Assembly: GCF_018494085.1 (NCBI RefSeq)
Contig: NZ_JABBFP010000002.1
Coordinates: 434,001-498,000, forward strand
Direction: 5' to 3'
Source: Rosenbergiella collisarenosi
Lineage (GTDB): Bacteria; Pseudomonadota; Gammaproteobacteria; Enterobacterales; Enterobacteriaceae
DNA: 64,000 nucleotides
Part shown: in pieces, positions 18,559 to 32,396 of the stretch
Layout of the letters: each line of letters starts with the position of its first letter
How positions within the stretch are numbered: the stretch's first letter is position 1
Translations under genes and position numbers: made by a program
Notes under the pieces: generated by a model
Database searches by the model: none
The model's input: only the letters and a program-made list of their open reading frames with translations
Told to the model about the DNA's origin: nothing

Positions 18559-19467
18559 ATGAAAAATTTGAAAGCGGTTATTCCTGTTGCCGGTCTCGGC
18601 ATGCATATGTTACCCGCCACAAAGGCAATTCCAAAAGAGATGTTGCCGGTCGTCGATAAGCCGATGATCCAATATATTATTGATGAATGTGTCACCGCAG
18701 GCATTAAAGAGATCGTATTAGTCACTCATGCGTCTAAGAACGCAGTCGAAAACCACTTCGATACCACCTATGAGCTTGAAGCGCTACTCGAACAGCGTGT
18801 CAAACGCCAGCTACTCAGTGAAGTGAAAAGCATTTGCCCGCCGGGCGTGACCATCATGAATGTGCGCCAACCGCAACCTCTCGGCCTAGGCCACGCTATT
18901 CTTTGTGCTAAGCCTCTTGTTGGCGATAACCCTTTTGTTGTCGTGCTTCCAGATGTGATTCTCGATAACCAGAGCGCCGATCCACTACGTTACAACCTGG
19001 CCGCCATGATCTCTCGTTTCGCCGAAACTGGCCGGTCGCAGGTACTTTGCCAGACGCTCCCTCGTGAGGAGCTTGCAGAGTATTCGGTGATTACAACCGA
19101 ACAGCCTCTCGCCGCACCAGGGGATACCTGCCGTATCGTCGATTTTATCGAAAAGCCTGATCAAGTGGAGACACTGCCCGACGATGCACAGCTGGCTGCC
19201 GTTGGCCGTTACGTATTATCCGAAAAAGTCTGGGCGCATCTAGAGTCGACACAGCCCGGTGCTTGGGGCCGTATCCAATTAACCGATGCGATTGCCGCCT
19301 TAAACAAGACAGATATCGTTGAAGCCAGCGAGCTGCACGGGATTAGCTATAACTGCGGACGTAAGCTCGGCTATATGCAAGCCTTCGTCGCGTATGGCTT
19401 ACGCAATCCGCAAACGGGTCAGGCATTTAGAGATTCCATTAAACAACTTTTGACATCACAAGCGTAG
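18559..19467 (+). CDS. galF: UTP-glucose-1-phosphate uridylyltransferase family protein GalF
   Basis: Nucleotidyltransferase-fold protein related to GalU. The N-terminal loop reads [20 protein letters not shown]; the Met-His after Gly, in place of Thr-Arg in GalU, is the mark of GalF, which is regulatory or weakly active. It normally marks the left border of the O-antigen locus. 302 residues. galE starts 11 bp downstream, so the two are co-transcribed. No JUMPstart-like element is visible upstream. Confidence 0.93.
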   Translation: MKNLKAVIPVAGLGMHMLPATKAIPKEMLPVVDKPMIQYIIDECVTAGIKEIVLVTHASKNAVENHFDTTYELEALLEQRVKRQLLSEVKSICPPGVTIMNVRQPQPLGLGHAILCAKPLVGDNPFVVVLPDVILDNQSADPLRYNLAAMISRFAETGRSQVLCQTLPREELAEYSVITTEQPLAAPGDTCRIVDFIEKPDQVETLPDDAQLAAVGRYVLSEKVWAHLESTQPGAWGRIQLTDAIAALNKTDIVEASELHGISYNCGRKLGYMQAFVAYGLRNPQTGQAFRDSIKQLLTSQA

Positions 19468-19478
19468 GCTAAAGCATT

Positions 19479-20495
19479 ATGGCGATCTTAGTAACAGGTG
19501 GTGCAGGCTATATCGGTTCTCATACGGTACTGGCTCTGCTTGAACGCGGCGACGATGTCGTCGTGTTAGATAATTTGTGTAATGCCTCGCAAGAGGCTTT
19601 AGAGCGTGTAGCGAAGCTCGCCGGCCGACGTGCCGTTTTTGTAGAAGGGGATATTCGCGATAGAGACTGTCTGCGTGCACTCTTTGCAGACCATACTATC
19701 ACCGACGTTATTCACTTTGCCGCGCTCAAAGCGGTGGGTGAGTCGACGCGGATGCCACTCGAATACTATGAAAATAATGTTTCGGGTACTTTAGTACTGT
19801 TAGACGAGATGCGTCGCGCTGGGATCTGGAACTTTATTTTTAGCTCTTCGGCGACGGTTTATGGTGCGGATGCGCCAGTGCCTTATGTCGAAACGACGGC
19901 GATCGGTGGAACGACAAGTCCCTACGGCACGTCGAAGTTGATGACTGAATTAGTATTACAAGATTTCGCTAAGTCCGAGCCGCAATTTAATACCATTGCA
20001 CTGCGTTATTTTAATCCAGTAGGGGCGCATGAGTCGGGTGAGATCGGCGAAGACCCATCGGGAATACCGAATAATTTGTTACCTTATATTGCTCAGGTTG
20101 CCATCGGTAAACTCCCGCAGCTCGGGGTGTTCGGTGGAGATTATCCTACCCCCGATGGAACCTGCCAGCGTGACTATATCCATGTGATGGACTTAGCCGA
20201 AGGACATTTGAAAGCGCTAGACCATCTCAAGGGTACTGAAGGCTACCGCGCGTATAACTTAGGTGCCGGGAAGGGCTATTCGGTCTTAGAGATGATTAAG
20301 GCGTTCGAGCAAGCCTCAGGCTGCACGATCCCCTTCGAAATTAAACCGCGCCGTGCGGGGGACCTCGCTGCGTTTTGGGCCGAACCTGCGTTGGCGGCAA
20401 AAGAATTAGGTTGGACAGTGACCCGTGGTATCGATGAAATGATGGTCGATACTTGGCGCTGGCAGCAAAAAAATCCTCAGGGATATGGCCAATAA
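19479..20495 (+). CDS. galE: UDP-glucose 4-epimerase
   Basis: Interconverts UDP-glucose and UDP-galactose with bound NAD. The NAD motif GGAGYIGSH is at residues 7-15, and the catalytic Ser and YxxxK are visible in SSSATVYG and YGTSK. 338 residues, standard for GalE. It forms a pair with galF (11-bp gap). Its place between galF and gnd, not in a gal operon, suggests a role in making surface polysaccharide precursors; galactose catabolism is still possible. Confidence 0.95.
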   Translation: MAILVTGGAGYIGSHTVLALLERGDDVVVLDNLCNASQEALERVAKLAGRRAVFVEGDIRDRDCLRALFADHTITDVIHFAALKAVGESTRMPLEYYENNVSGTLVLLDEMRRAGIWNFIFSSSATVYGADAPVPYVETTAIGGTTSPYGTSKLMTELVLQDFAKSEPQFNTIALRYFNPVGAHESGEIGEDPSGIPNNLLPYIAQVAIGKLPQLGVFGGDYPTPDGTCQRDYIHVMDLAEGHLKALDHLKGTEGYRAYNLGAGKGYSVLEMIKAFEQASGCTIPFEIKPRRAGDLAAFWAEPALAAKELGWTVTRGIDEMMVDTWRWQQKNPQGYGQ

Positions 20496-20512
20496 GTTTA
20501 ATTAATAAGCAT

Positions 20513-20571
20513 CTGACCGGGATAGACTTGATCATACGTGCGTTAAGCATGGATTTCCCGGCCAGGTTTTT
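20513..20571 (+). terminator. Probable terminator after galE
   Basis: Inverted repeat CTGACCGGGA (from 20513) and TCCCGGCCAG (20556-20565) with one mismatch and a 33-base loop, followed by G and a run of five T. It would end the galF-galE transcript before gnd. Confidence 0.55.
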
Positions 20572-20657
20572 ATATAACTTATAGAACAAGGTACATGCTA
20601 ACAAACCTAGAACATAATGTTCACATAGGTAAGCTTTCTACCAGACAGGAGAATGTA

Positions 20658-22064
20658 ATGTCTAAGCAGCAAATTGGTGTTGTCGGAATGGCAGTAATGG
20701 GCCGTAATCTCGCGCTAAATATTGAAAGCCGTGGCTATACTGTCTCAATCTTCAACCGTTCACGTGAAAAAACGGATGAAGTGATCGCAGAAAATCCAGG
20801 CAAGAAACTCGCGCCTTTCTACAGCGTTGAAGAGTTTGTTGAGTCTTTAGAGAAACCTCGCCGTATCCTGTTAATGGTACAAGCGGGTGAAGCAACAGAT
20901 AAGACCATTGCCTCGCTGACACCACACCTGGATAAAGGCGATATCCTGATCGACGGCGGTAACACGTTCTATAAAGATACTATTCGTCGTAATAAAGAAC
21001 TGTCTGACCAAGGCTTTAACTTCATCGGTACCGGCGTTTCTGGTGGTGAAGAAGGCGCTCTGAAAGGCCCTTCAATCATGCCTGGCGGTCAGAAAGAAGC
21101 TTACGAATTAGTTGCGCCAATTTTTGATAAAATTGCTGCACGCGCAGAAGGCGAAGCCTGTGTGACCTATATCGGTCCAGACGGTGCGGGTCACTACGTT
21201 AAAATGGTTCACAACGGTATCGAATATGGTGATATGCAGCTTATTGCTGAAGCCTACTCAGTACTGAAAGGTTCTTTAGGCCTGTCTAACGAAGAACTGG
21301 CGAAAACCTTTAGCGAGTGGAACGAAGGCGAGTTGAGCAGCTACCTGATCGATATCACTAAAGATATTTTCACCAAGAAAGATGATACCGGTAACTACTT
21401 AGTTGACGTGATCCTCGATGAAGCGGCGAACAAAGGTACTGGTAAGTGGACCAGCCAAAGCTCTCTGGACCTCGGCGAGCCATTATCGCTGATCACTGAG
21501 TCAGTCTTCGCGCGTTACCTCTCCTCGCTTAAATCACAACGTGTCGCTGCGTCTAAAGTCCTTACTGGACCGAAAGTTGCCGCGTTTACCGGTGACAAAG
21601 CTGAGTTTATCGAGAAGGTCCGTCGTGCATTGTACCTAGGTAAAATTGTCTCTTACGCGCAAGGTTTCTCACAGCTGCGTGCCGCATCAGACCAATACAG
21701 CTGGGATCTGAACTACGGTGAATTAGCGAAAATCTTCCGTGCGGGTTGTATCATTCGTGCGCAATTCCTGCAAAAGATCACCGATGCTTACGCAGAGAAT
21801 CCAGAAATCGCTAACTTACTGTTAGCGCCATATTTCAAAAATATCGCTGATGAGTATCAACAAGCGCTACGCGACGTGGTGAGCTACGCTGTACAGAACG
21901 GTATCCCAATGCCGACTTTCTCTGCAGCGATTGCTTACTACGATAGCTATCGTTCAGAAGTGTTACCTGCGAACCTGATTCAGGCGCAACGTGACTACTT
22001 CGGTGCACATACCTATAAGCGTACCGATAAAGAAGGTGTTTTCCACACTGAGTGGTTAGACTAG
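20658..22064 (+). CDS. gnd: 6-phosphogluconate dehydrogenase (decarboxylating)
   Basis: Oxidative pentose phosphate enzyme giving ribulose 5-phosphate, CO2 and NADPH. The NADP motif [15 protein letters not shown] starts at residue 6, [19 protein letters not shown] is the substrate-binding signature, and the catalytic [13 protein letters not shown] is present. From the ATG at 20658 (AGGAGAATGTA upstream) it is 468 residues, the E. coli length; the earlier in-frame ATG at 20595 would add 21 unmatched residues. In relatives gnd is the right-hand border of the O-antigen locus. Confidence 0.98.
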   Translation: MSKQQIGVVGMAVMGRNLALNIESRGYTVSIFNRSREKTDEVIAENPGKKLAPFYSVEEFVESLEKPRRILLMVQAGEATDKTIASLTPHLDKGDILIDGGNTFYKDTIRRNKELSDQGFNFIGTGVSGGEEGALKGPSIMPGGQKEAYELVAPIFDKIAARAEGEACVTYIGPDGAGHYVKMVHNGIEYGDMQLIAEAYSVLKGSLGLSNEELAKTFSEWNEGELSSYLIDITKDIFTKKDDTGNYLVDVILDEAANKGTGKWTSQSSLDLGEPLSLITESVFARYLSSLKSQRVAASKVLTGPKVAAFTGDKAEFIEKVRRALYLGKIVSYAQGFSQLRAASDQYSWDLNYGELAKIFRAGCIIRAQFLQKITDAYAENPEIANLLLAPYFKNIADEYQQALRDVVSYAVQNGIPMPTFSAAIAYYDSYRSEVLPANLIQAQRDYFGAHTYKRTDKEGVFHTEWLD

Positions 22065-22087
22065 TTTTATACGTGAGTCATCTTCTC

Positions 22088-22117
22088 GCCAGTGGCCTCG
22101 GTCACTGGCTTTTTTTA
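22088..22117 (+). terminator. Terminator after gnd, shared with the convergent ABC genes
   Basis: 7-bp stem GCCAGTG/CACTGGC with an 8-base loop followed by seven or more T. Its right end overlaps the stop codon of the convergent ATPase gene at 22115-22117. Confidence 0.85.
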
Positions 22118-22807
22118 TGCCGTCATCTTTCCCTGTACCAATTGCAACTGCTGATTACAGACACGTTCAGCCAGCTGTGGATCGTGTGTCGCCATTACCA
22201 AAATTGCCGCCTGTTGAATAAAACTGTTTAGCCGGTGTTCTGCTTTCGCTTTAAATGTGGCATCCCCTACACTGATCCACTCATCCATCAGTAGGATTTC
22301 AGGCGTACGTGCGGTGCAGATAGCAAAGGCAAGGCGTAGCACCATGCCGCTCGAGTACGTGCGTACCGGCAGGTAGATAAACTCCGCTAACTCACTGAAC
22401 GTGATTACATCCTCTATGATATTCGCAAGCTGCTGTTTCGGTATGCCGAGTAACAGACTACGCAGCTTTATATTTTCCATCCCGGTCAGCTCAGGCTCCA
22501 TACCTAGTGTCGCATCTAAGAGTGAGCTGATACGCCCGCTAACGTTTAACTGCCCGGCTATCGGACTATAAACCCCGGCTAAGGCACGCAGTAGGGTGGT
22601 TTTACCGCACCCGTTGTGGCCAAGTAACGCGAGTCGATCACCCTCCTGTAGCGAAAAAGTAATATCGTCTAGCGCGGTGACGGTCGTGTAGCCCGCGACT
22701 TGTCGTAGACGGCCGCTTGCGGCGCTAAGCAATGACCGCTTAATCGAGCGCTGCTGGGAGTTATAAATTGGAAATTGAATCGTGAGATGCTGGCAATCGA
22801 TATACAT
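22115..22807 (-). CDS. Polysaccharide ABC exporter, ATP-binding protein (Wzt/KpsT type)
   Basis: ATPase of an O-antigen or capsule-type exporter. Walker A is GHNGCGKTT, the signature is YSSGMVLRLAFA, Walker B is ILLMDEWISVGD with the SVGD typical of Wzt/KpsT, and the H-loop is ATHD. From the ATG at 22807 it is 230 residues, starting 2 bp after the permease stop; an open frame continuing upstream to 22903 would only overlap the permease. It lacks the C-terminal carbohydrate-binding domain of long Wzt proteins, so it should export without terminal-modification recognition, as KpsT does. Confidence 0.85.
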   Translation of the reverse strand: MYIDCQHLTIQFPIYNSQQRSIKRSLLSAASGRLRQVAGYTTVTALDDITFSLQEGDRLALLGHNGCGKTTLLRALAGVYSPIAGQLNVSGRISSLLDATLGMEPELTGMENIKLRSLLLGIPKQQLANIIEDVITFSELAEFIYLPVRTYSSGMVLRLAFAICTARTPEILLMDEWISVGDATFKAKAEHRLNSFIQQAAILVMATHDPQLAERVCNQQLQLVQGKMTA

Positions 22808-22809
22808 AG

Positions 22810-23592
22810 CTAAATCCAATACGCGATACGCGTGCGCTTTTTGGTGATCAGGAGATTCGCTACACAGGCGGCGAAGAGCGCGAGGGCCAGGGTTAGCCCC
22901 CATTCTAGAAGCGCGGGGGTTTCCCCTAATCCACTGCCGCGCAGTAGCTCAATAAAATGTGTAAAAGGGTTCAATTGCGCGAGAAAGCGATGTTCTGCAG
23001 GGAGTAAAGAGAGTTGCCAGATAATCGGTGTGATAAAAAACAGTAGCGTCATCATGCTGGTGACGATAGGGGCGAGATCACGATAGCGCGTACAGAGCAC
23101 GGCGGTAATTAATCCAACACTACTCAAAAAGAGAAGCGTAACGAGTAGGGCAGGAATAATTAACAGCATTGTCCACGACCAGTGGGGGGGATAGATGAAG
23201 AATAGCACCGGCAGTACCGTCACGTTGTGTAACAGAATGATTAACTGACGCCAAGTCACGCGTAAGATATATAAGGGAAAAGGTAGGGGAGTTTGACGGA
23301 TAAAATGTGCGGCATCGTTAAACGCCGTACTACTCTCCAGAATTATCCCCGTGCATAACGCCCAAAAGATTAACCCTAGGCTGAGGTGGGGCAAAAAATC
23401 CTGCAGAGACAGTTGGAATAAGCTGCCATAGAGAGGCCCCATAGCCAGTAAGGTGGTCGCCATACTCAGTGTGATCCAAAATGGACCGAGTACTGAACGC
23501 CGATAGCGATTGACGACATCGTTCCAAGCTAAGGCTCGCCATAGGGCAAAGAGTTTAATGCTTTGTTTAATTTCAGAGGTAAGAGAATCCAT
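22810..23592 (-). CDS. Polysaccharide ABC exporter, permease (Wzm/KpsM type)
   Basis: ABC-2 type membrane protein of 260 residues with about six helices. The N-terminus LFALWRALAWNDVVNRYRRSVLGPFWITLS is the hallmark of Wzm/KpsM/TagG permeases for undecaprenyl- or lipid-linked polysaccharides. It is followed after 2 bp by its ATPase. No glycosyltransferase, polymerase or sugar-nucleotide pathway genes accompany the pair here, which makes the substrate unknown. Confidence 0.85.
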   Translation of the reverse strand: MDSLTSEIKQSIKLFALWRALAWNDVVNRYRRSVLGPFWITLSMATTLLAMGPLYGSLFQLSLQDFLPHLSLGLIFWALCTGIILESSTAFNDAAHFIRQTPLPFPLYILRVTWRQLIILLHNVTVLPVLFFIYPPHWSWTMLLIIPALLVTLLFLSSVGLITAVLCTRYRDLAPIVTSMMTLLFFITPIIWQLSLLPAEHRFLAQLNPFTHFIELLRGSGLGETPALLEWGLTLALALFAACVANLLITKKRTRIAYWI

Positions 23593-23697
23593 TCGCCATC
23601 TCCACAGAGAAAAGGGCGCTAGTATGCAGAGTATTACACTACGCTGTGAATGAGATTATTTCTGGAGGGCGTTATTAGTGGTCATTTTGAGAGGAGA

Positions 23698-23716
23698 GGG
23701 CGATAACGACTCGCCC
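23698..23716 (-). terminator. Weak hairpin after the his operon
   Basis: The inverted repeat GGGCGA/TCGCCC with a 7-base loop lies 13 bp beyond the hisI stop in the reading direction. It has no T tract, so I call it weakly as the end of the his transcript. Confidence 0.3.
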
Positions 23717-23728
23717 ACTCCTTGGCGT

Positions 23729-24336
23729 TTAGGCTTGGTGGCGCTGGCGCAGATTGTTGATGATGGCGCTCAGATCGAGATCCTGATCTTGGAGCAATAC
23801 GATGAGGTGATAGAGTAAATCTGAGGCCTCATTGGTGAGTTCATCGCGGTCATGAACGGTAGCCGCTAAGGCCGTCTCCACACCTTCCTCACCGACTTTC
23901 TGGGCAATACGCTTAGTTCCACTCGCGTACAGACTGGCCGTATAGGAACTGCTAGGATCGGCTGATTTACGGCTAGCGAGTAATTGTTCTAGTTGCCACA
24001 AAAATTGCCAATCGGGAGCCGCTGGTGAGAAGCAACTTGAGGTACCGGTATGACAGGTGGGCCCGTGAGGAAGCGCGAGGATAAGCAGACTATCCTGATC
24101 GCAATCGGCGGTGATCTGTTTGACGGTCAAGACGTTTCCAGAGGACTCGCCCTTCATCCATAAGCGCTGTTTACAGCGCGACCAGAAGGTGACGTTACCG
24201 CTCTGATGGGTGACCGCTAGCGCTTCTTGATTCATATAACCGAGCATCAATACTTCACCCGACACGGCATGTTGGATCACCGCAGGGATGAGGTTGTCGG
24301 TTTTTTGCCAATCGAGCGCGGCCTGCTGTTCAGACG

Positions 24337-24343
<7 letters not shown>
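23729..24343 (-). CDS. hisI: Phosphoribosyl-AMP cyclohydrolase / phosphoribosyl-ATP pyrophosphatase
   Basis: Bifunctional HisIE catalysing steps 3 and 2 of histidine synthesis. The N-terminal cyclohydrolase domain (about 1-115) has the metal-binding [18 protein letters not shown] neighbourhood, DCDQDSLL and GPTCHTG. The C-terminal pyrophosphatase domain carries [13 protein letters not shown] and [10 protein letters not shown]. 204 residues, as in E. coli. Overlaps hisF by 7 bp; last gene of the operon. Confidence 0.97.
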
Positions 24344-26421
<2,078 letters not shown>

Positions 26422-26422
<1 letters not shown>

Positions 26423-27489
26423 TAGAGCACCCCTTTTGAGCTAGGTAAGGTATTACCTTCTACCCGTATCGCTTGGCGCAGTGTGCGGCCAAAGGCTTTG
26501 AACAGGCTTTCGACCCGGTGATGATCGTTCTTCCCTTTGGTTTTAAGGTGCAACGTTGCCGCCATGGTGTAAGAGAGCGAACGGAAGAAGTGTTCGACCA
26601 TTTCGGTGCTTAAATCGCCCACGTGCTGGTGAGTGAAGTCTGCTTTATATTCTAGCCACGGACGACCAGAGATATCGAGCGCACAGCGCGCAAGGCATTC
26701 ATCCATCGGCAGGGTGAAGCCGAAACGACCAATACCTCGTTTATCGCCCAGAGCCTTCAGTAATGCTTCACCGAGCGCTAGACCAGTATCTTCTACCGTG
26801 TGGTGATCATCGATGTGAAGATCGCCTTTCGCTTGAATATTTAAGCGGCAGCCACCGTGGGTGGCGATCTGATCGAGCATATGATCAAAGAAGCCAATCC
26901 CCGTAGAGATACTATTTTCCCCTTCGCGGTCTAGCCAAACCTCGACGGTAATTTGCGTTTCATGAGTATGACGTACCACTTTGGCATAGCGATCTTTGCG
27001 GCTTAATCGTTTGGCGATGCTAGGCCAATCCTCGCCTTCCTCACCATAACGAATCCCCTCAATCCCCATGTTTTCAGCTAGGGTGAGGTCGGTAGCACGG
27101 TCGCCGATCACATAGCTGTTGGGTTTATCGAGTTTTCCCTCCACCAACCATTTTTCGACCAGCTGCGTTTTTGGCTTACGGCAGTCGCAATGGTCGGCCG
27201 GTAGGTGAGGGCAGATCAAGACCTCGGAGAAGTTAATCCCCTGCGAAGCGAAGATCTGCATCATTAGGTTGTGAGGTGGATCGAAATCGGCTTGAGGGAA
27301 GCTTTCTGTTCCCAGACCGTCTTGGTTGGTGATCATCACCAGTTGATAACCCGCTTGTTGGAGCTGAAGGAGCGCTGGAATAACGCCGCTCTCGAAGGCG
27401 AGTTTATCGAGGCTATCCACTTGAAAATCGAGGGGCGGCTCGCTAATCAGGGTGCCGTCACGGTCAATAAAGAGAATTTTATCGGTCAT
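26422..27489 (-). CDS. hisB: Histidinol-phosphatase / imidazoleglycerol-phosphate dehydratase
   Basis: Bifunctional enzyme for steps 6 and 8 of histidine synthesis. The N-terminal HAD phosphatase (about 1-165) has the nucleophile motif FIDRDGTL, a zinc-binding segment [14 protein letters not shown] and [14 protein letters not shown]. The C-terminal dehydratase has [16 protein letters not shown] and the second His-rich [14 protein letters not shown]. From the ATG at 27489 it is 355 residues, as in E. coli; the frame stays open upstream into hisC. Confidence 0.96.
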
Positions 27490-27494
27490 TAGCG

Positions 27495-29872
<2,378 letters not shown>

Positions 29873-29875
29873 CGG

Positions 29876-30775
29876 TTACTCCATCATTTTCTCGATTGGT
29901 AAGACGAGGATGGAGCTTGCGCCTAATGCCTTCAGCTTTTCCATCGTTTCCCAAAATAGCGTCTCGCTGCTGACCATGTGTAAGGCGAGCCGCGATTGAT
30001 CGCCGGCCAGCGGTAATACGGTAGGGCGTTCTGCACCAGGCAGTAGATTAATGATTTGTTCGAGCTTATCGCTCGGCGCGTGCAACATGATGTATTTCGA
30101 CTCACGTGCTTGGATCACCCCTTGGATACGGGTCATCAAACGGTTAACCAGCGCTTGCTTATCTTCTGACAGCTCGCCTGAGCGCTGAATTAATACCGCC
30201 TTAGAACGGTAAATAACGTCGACCTCACGCAAACCGTTGGCTTCCAAGGTTGCACCCGTGGAGACTAGGTCACAGATAGCATCGCTTAACCCAGCGCGTG
30301 GCGCGACCTCGACCGAGCCATTCAGTAAGCACGATTTGAAGGTAAGACCTTTCGAATCGAAGTATTTCTTTAATAAGTGCGGGTAAGAGGTGGCAATGCG
30401 TTTGGTATCCAAACATTCAGGCCCGGTGTAGACGCTGTCCGCAGGCATCGCTAAGGAGAGTCGGCACCCGCCAAAATCTAAACGGCGTAACGTAATGAGC
30501 TGTGGGTCTTCACCTTGTGCGCGGCGCGTCAATACTTCTTCTTCTAGGACGTTCTCACCAATAATTCCAAGGTCGACCACGCCATCCATGACCAGACCAG
30601 GAATATCGTCATCGCGCACGCGCAGAATGTCGATCGGCATGTTCTCAGCGAAGGCAATTAAACGCTGCTGTTGTAAGTTAATTTTAATACCGCAGCGGGT
30701 GAGTAGCTCACGAGACTCATCACTTAAACGACCCGACTTCTGCATTGCAATACGTAAACGCGTGTTATCCAACAT
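29876..30775 (-). CDS. hisG: ATP phosphoribosyltransferase (long form)
   Basis: First and feedback-inhibited enzyme of histidine synthesis, condensing ATP with PRPP. The 299 residues indicate the long form with its own C-terminal regulatory ACT-like domain (about 225-299), so no hisZ is needed. The PRPP-site segment [18 protein letters not shown] is clear. First structural gene after the leader and attenuator. Confidence 0.97.
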   Translation of the reverse strand: MLDNTRLRIAMQKSGRLSDESRELLTRCGIKINLQQQRLIAFAENMPIDILRVRDDDIPGLVMDGVVDLGIIGENVLEEEVLTRRAQGEDPQLITLRRLDFGGCRLSLAMPADSVYTGPECLDTKRIATSYPHLLKKYFDSKGLTFKSCLLNGSVEVAPRAGLSDAICDLVSTGATLEANGLREVDVIYRSKAVLIQRSGELSEDKQALVNRLMTRIQGVIQARESKYIMLHAPSDKLEQIINLLPGAERPTVLPLAGDQSRLALHMVSSETLFWETMEKLKALGASSILVLPIEKMME

Positions 30776-30835
30776 TCCACCAATCCTCTTTATTTACTTG
30801 TCTGTCTGTCACTGATTGTAATTATTATGGGCATT

Positions 30836-30873
30836 AAAAAAGCCCTTGGAAGAGCGATCTTCCGAGGGCTTTA
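30836..30873 (-). terminator. his operon attenuator terminator
   Basis: On the minus strand a near-perfect GC-rich hairpin (AAAGCCCTCGGAAGA pairing with TCTTCCAAGGGCTTT, 4-base loop) is followed by a T run. It lies between hisL and hisG and is the classical histidine attenuator: ribosome stalling at the leader's His codons would prevent it from forming. Confidence 0.93.
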
Positions 30874-30928
30874 TACGTTCAAACCAGAGGAAGACCTATT
30901 TGTCTTCCAGCCGCCATCGCCTGAAAGA

Positions 30929-30976
30929 CTAGTCAGGGTGGTGATGGTGATGATGACGGGTTTGAACAAAATTCAT
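30929..30976 (-). CDS. hisL: his operon leader peptide
   Basis: A 15-codon leader reading MNFVQTRHHHHHHPD with six consecutive histidine codons; the E. coli leader has seven. It is followed by the attenuator hairpin and hisG. Translation speed through the His codons senses charged tRNA-His and controls read-through into the operon. Confidence 0.95.
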   Translation of the reverse strand: MNFVQTRHHHHHHPD

Positions 30977-31014
30977 GATTTTAATCCGCATGTTGGGAAT
31001 AAGTAAGAGTATTT

Positions 31015-31043
31015 AACCTAGCCGAGTTATTTCGCCTTGGCAA
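31015..31043 (-). promoter_or_regulatory. Probable his operon promoter
   Basis: On the minus strand, TTGCCA (31038-31043) and TAGGTT (31015-31020) are 17 bp apart, upstream of hisL by about 40 bp. TAGGTT is the -10 hexamer I recall for the Salmonella his promoter. Confidence 0.7.
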
Positions 31044-31158
31044 CCGTTTTTTACCATCATTAGATAAATTTATTTACGTTAAACTCAGATAAGTTTACTG
31101 GTGGGTTCCCCCCACTCACGTTACCCTAAACTTAATAAGAGTTGATGGCGAGACCGGT

Positions 31159-31989
31159 ATGAAAAAAATAGCGATTGTGGGGTTGGGGTGGTTAGGAATG
31201 CCCTTAGCGTTGGCGCTTAGTCAACGTGGCTATGAGGTGCAAGGATCTAAAACCTCCGACGATGGCGTGCTGGCGGCGCGACGTTGTGGTATCGATGCCG
31301 TTAAGCTAGTCACGACGCCGAACATCGACTGTGATGCCGATGAGTTGGACGAGCTTATGTCGGCAGACACGCTGATCATCACCCTACCGGCATCACGCAG
31401 TAGCGAGGGTGGGGAGCATTATGTCAACGCTGTGCAGAATCTCGTCGATAGCGCTCTCGCAGGGGGAGTCCAGCGGGTGATTTTTACCAGTTCAACGTCT
31501 GTCTACGGTGATCAGCAGGGCGAGGTTGTGGAGGCCAGCCCATTATTGCCGGTCACCCCGGCAGGCAAAAGGCTTGTCACATTGGAGCAGTGGCTGCATC
31601 AGTTGCCGGGTATTGATATCGATATTCTACGCCTCTCAGGTTTAGTAGGCCCTGACCGACATCCCGGGCGCTTTCTCGCGGGCCGTAGCGGCGTTAAGCA
31701 GGGTAATCATCCGGTAAATTTGGTACATCTTGACGATGTTATTGAGGCGATCATAGCGTTATTGGCTTCTCCCTCATTAGGATCGACGTTTAATCTTTCA
31801 GCAGCCGTGCACCCTCGGCGCGATGAGTTTTATCCCTTCGTGGCCAAACAATTAGGATTAGAGCCACCCACCTTCGAAGCTCTTGCTTGCGATGCATCAA
31901 CCGGTAAAACGGTAAACGGCGAAGCGATTTGCCGCAGCATAGATTTTCAATATCGCTATAAGGATCCCTTCACTATGCCAGTCGCGTAG
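31159..31989 (+). CDS. yeeZ: NAD(P)-binding epimerase-family protein YeeZ
   Basis: Rossmann-fold protein of the extended SDR/epimerase group, divergent from the his operon as in E. coli. The dinucleotide motif GLGWLGMPLA is at residues 8-17 and the SDR-like FTSSTSVYGD at about 112-121, but the YxxxK motif is not evident. 276 residues. Its reaction is not established. Confidence 0.88.
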   Translation: MKKIAIVGLGWLGMPLALALSQRGYEVQGSKTSDDGVLAARRCGIDAVKLVTTPNIDCDADELDELMSADTLIITLPASRSSEGGEHYVNAVQNLVDSALAGGVQRVIFTSSTSVYGDQQGEVVEASPLLPVTPAGKRLVTLEQWLHQLPGIDIDILRLSGLVGPDRHPGRFLAGRSGVKQGNHPVNLVHLDDVIEAIIALLASPSLGSTFNLSAAVHPRRDEFYPFVAKQLGLEPPTFEALACDASTGKTVNGEAICRSIDFQYRYKDPFTMPVA

Positions 31990-32035
31990 GCTGAGATTAC
32001 GATAAAGAAAATTCTGATGTTTTGCCCAGAAAGGC

Positions 32036-32064
32036 TTGTTTTGAAAGTGGGATTTAGGCACAAT
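32036..32064 (+). promoter_or_regulatory. Possible plaP promoter
   Basis: TTGTTT and CACAAT spaced 17 bp lie just ahead of a terminator-like hairpin. If used, it would give plaP a leader of about 310 bases. The match to consensus is only moderate. Confidence 0.35.
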
Positions 32065-32071
32065 GCGCGGC

Positions 32072-32137
32072 CTGCAAAATTCGAAATAACCGACGTAAAC
32101 AGTTTTAATTAACCGTGCGTCGGTTATTTTTTTGCAG
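32072..32137 (+). terminator. Terminator or attenuator hairpin upstream of plaP
   Basis: Ten-bp perfect stem ATAACCGACG (32086-32095) and CGTCGGTTAT (32118-32127) followed by seven T. Outside it, CTGCAAAA and TTTTGCAG at 32072 and 32130 can also pair. It may simply end yeeZ transcription, but its place after a possible promoter also allows an attenuator role for plaP. Confidence 0.7.
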
Positions 32138-32222
32138 TAAAACTTACTGATAGTGTTTACCGGTCGGCCTCAGTCGGCTTCGTCACCCTTTCACGCACAC
32201 GCGTTTGTTTAGAGGAAAAGTA

Positions 32223-32396
32223 ATGGGCCCATCAACTATTATGCAAGTAGCCGCAGCTGCTCGCTTTCGCGATGACTACGGCGCTAAGGCTACTGCTCAG
32301 CCTATCTCTGTCACTCCTTCCCTCCGTTCGTGGAGTTTCCCTGTGGTGCAGTCCGTCACGATTGCGGCTCTAGGGGGACAACATCATGCAGAATAA
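32223..32396 (+). CDS. Possible leader ORF overlapping plaP
   Basis: A 57-codon frame starting ATG at 32223 behind an excellent ribosome binding site (AGAGGAAAAGTA). Its stop codon lies 11 bp inside plaP in another frame, the layout of a translationally coupled leader. The product is Ala- and Pro-containing with no clear membrane segment, and I do not recognise it. E. coli has a small gene yoeI upstream of plaP, but I see no convincing similarity. Translation is inferred from the ribosome binding site and overlap only. Confidence 0.45.
   Translation: MGPSTIMQVAAAARFRDDYGAKATAQPISVTPSLRSWSFPVVQSVTIAALGGQHHAE

Noticed and set aside
18559..19467. GalU instead of GalF
   Set aside because: The N-terminal loop has Met-His after Gly-Leu-Gly and the gene is at the usual galF position next to gnd.
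22807..22903. Upstream extension of the exporter ATPase by 32 residues
   Set aside because: It would lie inside the permease gene; the ATG at 22807, 2 bp after the permease stop, fits the family N-terminus.
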